From assembly GCA_030765055.1 (NCBI GenBank), contig JAUKNK010000155.1, positions 147,001-211,000 on the forward strand: DNA of 64,000 nucleotides, given 5' to 3'. The notes under the pieces are model-generated. The model saw only the letters and a list, made by a program, of their open reading frames with translations, did not search any database and was not told the origin of the DNA. Shown here in pieces: positions 55,401 through 64,000 of the stretch (its first letter is position 1; each line of letters begins with the position of its first letter). This DNA is from Mantis religiosa (lineage: Eukaryota; Arthropoda; Insecta; Mantodea; Mantidae). A program made the translations under genes and the position numbers.

Positions 55401-56879
55401 CATAGCATGCAGAATGTATCACAAGCATGGTGCACCGCTCAGATACAGCATAACATGCAGGATGTATCACATACATGGTGCTGCGTCACATACAGCATAA
55501 CATGCAGGATGTATCACAAGCATGGTGCAGCGTTCAGATACAGCATAACATGCAGGAGGTATCACAAGCCTGGTGCAGCGATCAGATACAGCATAACATG
55601 CAGGAGGTATCACAAGCATGGTGCACCGCTCAGATACAGCATAACATGCAGGATGTATTACAAGCATGGTGCACCGCTATGATACAGCATAACATGCAGG
55701 ACGTATTACAAGCATGGTGCAGCGATCAGATACAGCATAACATGCAGGACGTATTACAAGCATGGTGCAGCGATCAGATACAGCATAACATGCAGGACGT
55801 ATTACAAGCATGGTGCACCGCTCAGATACAGCATAACATGCAGGACGTATTACACGCATGGTGCAGCGATCAGAAAAAGCATAACATGCAGGATGTATCA
55901 CAAGCATGGTGCACCGCTCAGATACAGCATAACATGCAGAATGTATTACAAGCATGGTGCACCGCTCAGATACAGCATAACATGCAGGATGTATTACAAG
56001 CATGGTGCAGCGATCAGATACAGCATAACATGCAAGATGTATCACAAGCATGGTGCAGCGCTCAGATACAGCATGACATGCAGAATGTATCACAAGCGTG
56101 GTGCAGCGATCAGATACAGCATAACATACAGGATGTATCACAAGCATGGTGCAGCGATCAGATACAGCATAACATGCAGGATGGATCATAAGCGTGGTGC
56201 AGCGCTCAGATACAGCATAACGTGCAGAATGTATCACATGCATGGTGCAGCGTTCACATACAGCATGACATGCAGAATGTATCAGAAGCATGGTGCAGCG
56301 TTCAGATACAGCATGACATGCAGAATGTATCACAAGCATGGTGCAGCGCTCAGATACAGCATAACATGCAGGACGTGTCAGAAGCATGGTGCAGCGCTCA
56401 GATACAACATGACATGCAGTATGTATCACAAGCATGGTGCAGCGCTCAGATACAGCATAACATGCAGGACGTGTCATAAGCATTGTGCAGCGCTCAGATA
56501 CAACATGACATGCAGGACTTGTCACAAGCATTATGCAGCGCTCAGATACAGCATAACATGCAGGACGTGTCACAAGCATGGTGCAGCGCTCAGATACAAC
56601 ATAACATGCAGGACGTGTCACAAGCATGGTGCAGCGCTCAGATACAGCACAACATGCAGGACGTGTCACAAGCATGGTGCAGCGCTCAGATACAACATGA
56701 CATGCAGAATGTATCACAAGCATGGTGCAGCGCTCAGATACAGCATAACATACAGGATGTGTCAAAAGCATGGTGCAGCGCTCAGATACAACATAACATG
56801 CAGGATGTATCACAAACATGGTGCAGCGCTCAGATACAACATGACATGCAGGACGTGTCACAAGCATGGTGCAGCGCTC

Positions 56880-58120
56880 AGATACAGCATAACATGCAAG
56901 GACGTGTCACAAGCATGGTGCAGCGCTCAGATACAGCATAACATGCAGGACGTTTCACAAGCATGGTGCAGCGCTGAGATACAACATGACATGCAGAATG
57001 TATCACAAGCATGGTGCAGCGCTCAGATACGGGCATAACATGCAGAACGTGTCACAAGCATGGTGCAGCGCTCAGTTACAACATGCCATGCACGACGTGT
57101 CACAAGCATGGTGCAGCGCTCAGATACAGCATAACATGCAGGATGTATCAAAAGCATGGTGCAGCGCTCAGATACAGCATAACATGCAGGACGTGTCACA
57201 AGCATGGTGCAGCGCTCAGATACAGCATAACATGCAGGACGTGTCACAAGCATGGTGCAGCGCTCAGATACAGCATAACATGCATGACGTGTCACAAGCA
57301 TGGTGCAGCGCTCAGATACAGCATAACATGCAGGACGTGTCACAAGCATGGTGCAGCGTCCAGATACAGCATAACATGCAGGATGTATCATAAGCGTGGT
57401 GCAGCGCTCAGATACAGCATAACATGCAGGATGTATCATAAGCGTGGTGCAGCGCTCAGATACAGCATAACGTGCAGAATGTATCACAAGCATGGAGCAG
57501 CGTTCACATACACCATGACATGCAGAATGTATCAGAAGCATGGTGCAGCGTTCAGATACAGCATGACATGCAGAATGTATCACAAGCGTGGTGCAGCGCT
57601 CACATACAGGATAACATGCAGGATGTATTACAAGCATGAAGCAGCGTTCAGATACAGCATGACATGCAGAATGTATCACAAGCATGGTGCAGCGTTCAGA
57701 TACAGCATGACATGCAGAATGTATCAGAAGCATGGTGCAGCGCTCAGATAGAGCATAACATGCAGGAGGTGTCACAAGCATGGTGCAGCGCGCAGATACA
57801 ACATGAAATGCAGCATGTATCACAAGCATGGTGCAGCGCTCAGATACAGCATAACATGCAGGACGTGTCACAAGCATGGTGCAGCGCTCAGATACAACAT
57901 GACATGCAGGACGTGTCACAAGCATGGTACAGCGCTCAGATACAGCATAACATGCGGGACGTGTCACAAGCATGGTGCAGCGTTCAGATACAACATGACA
58001 TGCAGAATGTATCACAAGCATGGTGCAGCGCTCAGATACAGCATAACATGCAGGATGTATCATAAGCATGGTGCAGCGCTCAGATACAGCATAACATGCA
58101 GGACGTGCAGCGCACAGATA
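56880..58120 (+). repeat. Irregular stretch with three private indels
   Basis: Within 1.2 kb the phase breaks three times. There is an extra a at about 56,898 (catgcaaggac), an extra g plus a substitution at about 57,031 (gatacgggcat) and a 14-base deletion at about 58,107 (gacgtgcagcgcac). None of these is seen elsewhere in the window. They sit at the left border of the third 6.4-kb copy. Confidence 0.75.
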
Positions 58121-61100
58121 CAGCATAACATGCAGGACGTGTCACAAGCATGGTGCAGCGTTCAGATACAACATGACATGCAGCATGTATCACAAGCATG
58201 GTGCAGCGCTCAGATACAGCATGACATGCAGAATGTATCACAAGCATGGTGCAGCGCTCAGATACAGCATAACATGCAGGACGTGTCACAAGCATGGTGC
58301 AGCGCTCAGATACAGCATAACATGCAGGACGTGTCACAAGCATGGTGCAGCGCTCAGATACAACATGACATGCAGGACGTGTCACTAGCATGGTGCAGCG
58401 CTCAGATACAGCATAACATGCAGGACGTGTCACAAGCATGGTGCAGCGATCAGATACAACATGACATGCAGAATGTATCACAAGCATGGTGCAGCGCTCA
58501 GATACAGCATAACATGCAGGATGTATCATAAGCATGGTGCAGCGCTCAGATACAGCATAACATGCAGGACGTGTCACAAGCATGGTGCAGCGCACAGATA
58601 CAGCATAACATGCAGGACGTGTCACATGCATGGTGCAGCGCGCAGATACAACATGACATGCAGAATGTATCACAAGCATGGTGCAGTGCTCAGATACAGC
58701 ATGACATGCAGGACGTGTCACAAGCATGGTGCAGCGCTCAGATACAACATGACATGCAGGACGTGTCACAAGCATGGTGCAGCGCTCAGATACAGCATAA
58801 CATGCAGGACGTGTCACAAGCATGGTGCAGCGCTCAGATACAACATGACATGCAGAATGTATCACAAGCATGGTGCAGCGCTCAGATACAGCATAACATG
58901 CAGGACGTGTCACAAGCATGGTGCAGCGCTCAGATACAACATGACATGCAGGACTTGTCACAAGCATTATGCAGCGCTCAGATACAGCATAACATGCAGG
59001 ACGTGTCACAAGCATGGTGCAGCGCTCAGATACAACATAACATGCAGGACGGGTCACAAGCATGGTGCAGCGCTCAGATACAGCACAACATGCAGGACGT
59101 GTCAGAAGCATGGTGCAGCGCTCAGATACAACATGACATGCAGAATGTATTACAAGCATGGTGCAGTGCTCAGATACAGCATAACATACAGGATGTGTCA
59201 AAAGCGTGGTGCAGCGCTCAGATACAACATAACATGCAGGATGTATCACAAACATGGTGCAGCACTCAGATACAACATGACATGCAGGACGTGTCACAAG
59301 CATGGTGCAGCGCTCAGATACAGCATAACATGCAGGACGTGTCACAAGCATTGTGCAGCGCTCAGATACAGCATAACATGCAGGACGTTTCACAAGCATG
59401 GTGCAGCGCTGAGATACAACATGACATGCAGAATGTATCACAAGCATGGTGCAGCGCTCAGATACAGCATAACATGCAGGACGTGTCACAAGCATGGTGC
59501 AGCGCTCAGTTACAACATGCCATGCAGGACGTGTCACAAGCATGGTGCAGCGCTCAGATACAGCATAACATTCAGGACGTGTCACAAGCATGGTGCAGCG
59601 ATCAGATACAACATGACATGCAGAATGTATCACAAGCATGGTGCAGCGCTCAGATACAGCATAACATGCAGGAGGTATCATAAGCATGGTGCAGCGCTCA
59701 GATACAGCATAACATGCAGGACGTGTCACAAGCATGGTGCAGCGCTCAGATACAGCATAACATGCAGGACGTGTCACAAGCATGGTGCAGCGCTCAGATA
59801 CAGCATAACATGCAGGACGTGTCACAAGCATGGTGCAGCGCTCAGATACAGCATAACATGCAGGACGTGTCACAAGCATGGTGCAGCGCTCAGATACAGC
59901 ATAACATGCACGACGTGTCACAAGCATGCTGCAGCGCTCAGATACAGCATAACATGCAGGACGTGTCACAAGCATGGTGCAGCGCTCAGATACAGCATAA
60001 CATGCATGACGTGTCACAAGCATGGTGCAGCGCTCAGATACAGCATAACATGCAGGTAGTATCATAAGCGTGGTGCAGCGCTCAAATACAGAATAACATG
60101 CAGGATGTATCATAAGCGTGGTGCAGCGCTCAGATACAGCATAACGTGCAGAATGTATCACAAGCATGGTGCAGCGTTCACATACAGCATAACATGCAGG
60201 ACGTGTCACAAGCATGGTGCAGCGCTCAGTTACAACATGCCATGCAGGACGTGTCACAAGCATGGTGCAGCGCTCAGATACAGCATAACATTCAGGACGT
60301 GTCACAAGCATGGTGCAGCGATCAGATACAACATGACATGCAGAATGTATCACAAGCATGGTGCAGCGCTCAGATACAGCATAACATGCAGGAGGTATCA
60401 TAAGCATGGTGCAGCGCTCAGATACAGCATAACATGCAGGACGTGTCACAAGCATGGTGCAGCGCTCAGATACAGCATAACATGCAGGACGTGTCACAAG
60501 CATTGTGCAGCGCTCAGATACAGCATAACATGCAGGACGTGTCACAAGCATGGTGCAGCGCTCAGATACAGCATAACATGCAGGACGTGTCACAAGCATG
60601 GTGCAGCGCTCAGATACAGCATAACATGCACGACGTGTCACAAGCATGCTGCAGCGCTCAGATACAGCATAACATGCAGGACGTGTCACAAGCATGGTGC
60701 AGCGCTCAGATACAGCATAACATGCATGACGTGTCACAAGCATGGTGCAGCGCTCAGATACAGCATAACATGCAGGTAGTATCATAAGCGTGGTGCAGCG
60801 CTCAGATACAGAATAACATGCAGGATGTATCATAAGCGTGGTGCAGCGCTCAGATACAGCATAACGTGCAGAATGTATCACAAGCATGGTGCAGCGTTCA
60901 CATACAGCATGACATGCAGAATGTATCAGAAGCATGGTGCAGCGTTCAGATACAGCATGACATGCAGAATGTATCACAAGCTTGGTGCAGCGCTCACATA
61001 CAGCATAACATGCAGGATGTATTACAAGCATGGTGCAGCGTTCAGATACAGCATGACATGCAGAATGTATCACAAGCATGGTGCAGCGTTCAGATACAGC

Positions 61101-64000
61101 ATGACATGCAGAATGTATCAGAAGCATGGTGCAGCGCTCAGATACAGCATAACATGCAGGAGGTGTCACAAGCATGGTGCAGCGCGCAGATACAACATGA
61201 CATGCAGAATGTATCACAAGCATGGTGCAGCGCTCAGATACAGCATAACATGCAGGACGTGTCACAAGCATGGTGCAGCGCTCAGATACAACATGACATG
61301 CAGGACGTGTCACAAGCATGGTGCAGCGCTCAGATACAGCATAACATGCAGGACGTGTCACAAGCATGGTGCAGCGTTCAGATACAACATGACATGCAGA
61401 ATGTATCACAAGCATGGTGCAGCGCTCAGATACAGCATAACATGCAGGATGTATCATAAGCATGGTGCAGCGCTCAGATACAGCATAACATGCAGGGCGT
61501 GTCACAAGCATGGAGCAGCGCACAGATACAGCATAACATGCAGGACGTGTCACAAGCATGGTGCAGCGATCAGATACAACATGACATGCAGTATGTATCA
61601 CAAGCATGGTGCAGCGCTCAGATACAGCATAACATGCAGGATGTATCATAAGCATGGTGCAGCGCTCAGATACAGCATAACATGCAGGACGTGTCACAAG
61701 CATGGTGCAGCGCTCAGATACAACATGACATGCAGGACGTGTCACTAGCATGGTGCAGCGCTCAGATACAGCATAACATGCAGGACGTGTCACAAGCATG
61801 GTGCAGCGATCAGATACAACATGACATGCAGAATGTACCACAAGCATGGTGCAGCGCTCAGATACAGCATAACATGCAGGACGTGTCACAAGCATGGTGC
61901 AGCGATCAGATACAACATGACATGCAGCATGTATCACAAGCATGGTGCAGCGCTCAGATACAGCATAACATGCAGGATGTATCATAAGCATGGTGCAGCG
62001 CTCAGATACAGCACAACATGCAGGACGTGTCACAAGCATGGTGCAGCGCACAAATACAGCATAACATGCAGGACGTGTCACAAGCATGGTGCAGCGCCCA
62101 GATACAGCAGAACATGCAGAACGTGTCACAAGCATGGTGCAACGCTCAGATACAGCATAACATGCAGGACGTGTCACAAGCATGGTGCAGCGCTCAGATA
62201 CAACATGACATGCAGGACTTGTCACAAGCATTATGCAGCGCTCAGATACAGCATAACATGCAGGACGTGTCACAAGCATGGTGCAGCGCTCAGATACAAC
62301 ATAACATGCAGGACGTGTCACAAGCATGGTGCAGCGCTCAGATACAGCACAACATGCAGGACGTGACACAAGCATGGTGCAGCGCTCAGATACAACATGA
62401 CATGCAGAATGTATCACAAGCATGGTGCAGCGCTCAGATACAGCATAACATACAGGATGTGTCAAAAGCATGGTGCAGCGCTCAGATACAACATAACATG
62501 CAGGATGTATCACAAACATGGTGCAGCGCTCAGATACAACATGACATGCAGGACGTGTCACAAGCATGGTGCAGCGCTCAGATACAGCATAACATGCAGG
62601 ATGTATCATAAGCATGGTGCAGCGCTCAGATACAGCATAACATGCAGGACGTGTCACCAGCATGGTGCAGCGCACAGATACAGCATAACATGCAGGAGGT
62701 ATCACAAGCCTGGTGCAGCGATCAGATACAGCATAACATGCAGGAGGTATCACAAGCATGGTGCACCGCTCAGATACAGCATAACATGCAGGATGTATCA
62801 TAAGCATGGTGCTGCGTCAATTACAGCATAACATGCAGGATGTATCACAAGCATGGTGCAGCGTTCAGATACAGCATAACATGCAGGAGGTATCACAAGC
62901 CTGGTGCAGCGATCAGATACAGCATAACATGCAGGACGTGTCACAAGCATGGTGCAGCGCACAGATACAGCATTACATGCAGGACGTGTCACAAGCATGG
63001 TGCAGCGTTCAGATACAACATGACATGCAGAATGTATCACAAGCATGGTGCAGCGCTCAGATACAGCATAACATGCAGGATGTATCATAAGCATGGTGCA
63101 GCGCTCAGATACACCATAACATGCAGGACGTGTCACAAACATGGTGCAGCGCACAGATACAGCATAACATGCAGGACGTGTCACAAGCATGGTGCAGCGC
63201 TCAGATACAGCATAACATGCAGGACGTGTCACAAGCATGGTGCAGTGATCAGATACAACATAACATGCAGGACGTGTCACAAACATGGTGCAGCGCTCAC
63301 ATACAGCATAACCTGCAGGATGTATCAGAAGCATGGTGCAGCGATCAGATACAGCATAACATGCAGGACGTGTCACAAGCATGGTGCAGCGCTGAGATAC
63401 AGCATAACATGCAGGATGTATCACAAGCATGGTGCAGCGATCAGATACTACATAACATGCAGGATGTATCATAAGCATGGTGCAGCGCTCAGATACAACA
63501 TAACATGCAGGACGTGTCACAAGTATAGTGCAGCGCTCAGATACAGCATAACATGCAGGACGTGTCACAAGCATGGTGCAGCGCTCAGATACAGCATAAC
63601 ATGCAGGACGTGTCACAAGCATGGTGCAGCGCTCAGATACAGCATAACATGCAGGATGTATCACAAGCATGGTGCAGCGCTCAGATACAGCATAACATGC
63701 AGGACGTGTCACAAGCATGGTGCAGCGTTCAGATACAGCATAACATGTAGGATGTATCACAAGCATGGTGCAGCGATCAGATACAACCTAACATGCAGGA
63801 TGTATCACAAGCATGGTGCATCGCTCAGATACACCATAACATGCAGGATGTAACACAAGCATGGTGCTTCGCTCAGATAGAGCATAGCAAGCAGGATGTA
63901 TCACAAGCATGGTGCAGCGATCAGATACAGCACAACATGCAGGATGTATCACAAGCATGGTGCATCGCTCAGATACAGCATAACATACAGGATGTATCAT
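58110..64000 (+). repeat. Third, rearranged copy of the 6.4-kb block
   Basis: It matches the 46.5-52.4 kb copy with shift 11,169 at first (47393 to 58562), then 10,929 (48785 to 59714), then 11,649 (48785 to 60434 and marker 51161 to 62810) to the window end. The steps are explained by loss of five units and an internal 720-bp duplication. The copy continues past the edge. Confidence 0.8.
59463..60902 (+). repeat. 720-bp (15-unit) direct duplication
   Basis: 59,463-60,182 and 60,183-60,902 are adjacent copies at exactly 720 bp. They share tcaggacgtg, cacgacgtg and gcaggtagtatc variant units in order. They differ by a few substitutions, such as attgtgc at about 60,502 against atggtgc at 59,782. 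This is a young local unequal exchange within the third copy of the larger block. Confidence 0.85.

Larger units (their letters stand above)
3448..64000 (+). repeat. Satellite array, 48-bp unit, about 1,260 copies, open at right edge
   Basis: Every part of this stretch is a head-to-tail copy of one 48-bp unit. A consensus example is 10933-10980, beginning gacgtgtcacaagcatggtg. Length divided by 48, after adding back the indels I located, gives about 1,262 units. The consensus is about 52% GC (25 of 48). I saw no inverted unit and no foreign insertion. The main variable unit positions are 1 (g/a), 3 (c/t/g), 6 (g/a), 8 (c/t), 10 (c/t/g), 23 (g/c/t), 26 (c/a/t), 36 (g/a) and 40 (a/g). The unit has a palindrome AGCGCT (22-27), a 5-bp inverted pair gcatg/catgc (13-17 and 42-46) and two CpG sites. 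Three of six consensus frames lack stops, which creates very long apparent ORFs on both strands. No function can be assigned; a centromeric, pericentromeric or subtelomeric location is possible. Confidence 0.97.

Noticed and set aside
3364..64000. More than a hundred long apparent ORFs with 16-residue repeats (HKHGAALRY, MQDVSQAW and CYAVSERCTM types)
   Set aside because: They are the three stop-free frames of a 48-bp satellite. They overlap one another on both strands, begin and end at random unit variants and shift frame at 47-bp units. No non-repeat domain, signal peptide or gene context is attached.
3448..64000. CRISPR-like array
   Set aside because: There are no unique spacers between repeats. 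The unit repeats head to tail without gaps, and the context is eukaryotic with no cas genes.
3448..64000. Regulatory-element reading of acgtgtc (plant ABRE-like) or cacgtg (E-box) in the units
   Set aside because: Such short motifs occur because the unit contains them. There is no gene nearby to regulate and no evidence of a plant host.
3448..64000. Secreted Cys-rich or silk-like repeat protein encoded by the array
   Set aside because: No signal peptide, no unique termini, no intron or promoter, and no consistent frame across marker units.
3448..64000. Hidden tRNA, rRNA or small RNA genes
   Set aside because: No cloverleaf, A/B box or rRNA core motif was recognised. The sequence is fully accounted for by the 48-bp unit.

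Overview
The window is eukaryotic repeat DNA with no ordinary cellular gene. About 3.4 kb at the left end is an LTR retrotransposon read on the minus strand. The remaining 60.5 kb (about 3448-64000, 94.6% of the window) is one continuous satellite array of a 48-bp unit, all in one orientation, running off the right edge. LTRs, a tRNA-Lys-like primer site and a long satellite indicate a nuclear genome. The primer site resembles the 3' end of insect tRNA-Lys as I remember it, so an arthropod host is my best guess, at low to moderate confidence.

Left region (1-3447). Two copies of the LTR are present. 1-332 is part of the element's 3' LTR, cut by the window edge, and 2722-3447 is a complete 5' LTR (726 bp, TG...CA ends). 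Over the shared 332 bp I count 6 mismatches by hand (about 98.2% identity), so the insertion is fairly recent. Between the LTRs, in transcription order (right to left), lie a primer-binding site (2699-2718), a leader with an 18-bp minisatellite, a coiled-coil gag-position reading frame interrupted by one in-frame TAG (2372 down to 1089), about 740 bp of AT-rich non-coding DNA, and a weak polypurine tract. No protease, reverse transcriptase or integrase is visible, so the copy looks non-autonomous.

Satellite (3448-64000). About 1,260 units of 48 bp (consensus about 52% GC) form a mosaic of higher-order repeats. Because 48 is divisible by three and the consensus lacks stops in three of the six frames, frames of up to about 1,575 codons appear on both strands with a 16-residue period. 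I treat all of them as artefacts of the repeat. Landmarks are sixteen 47-bp units with a one-base deletion, and nested tandem duplications with periods of 720, about 2.3-2.5 kb, 3,120, 3,455, 3,935, 6,382 and about 9,165-9,309 bp. One 3,120-bp pair differs at only 2 positions over about 2.9 kb, so array turnover appears more recent than the LTR divergence.

I found no multi-gene system here. The parts worth a second look are the hierarchical satellite, its junction with the LTR, and the odd repeat-built coiled-coil frame of the retroelement.
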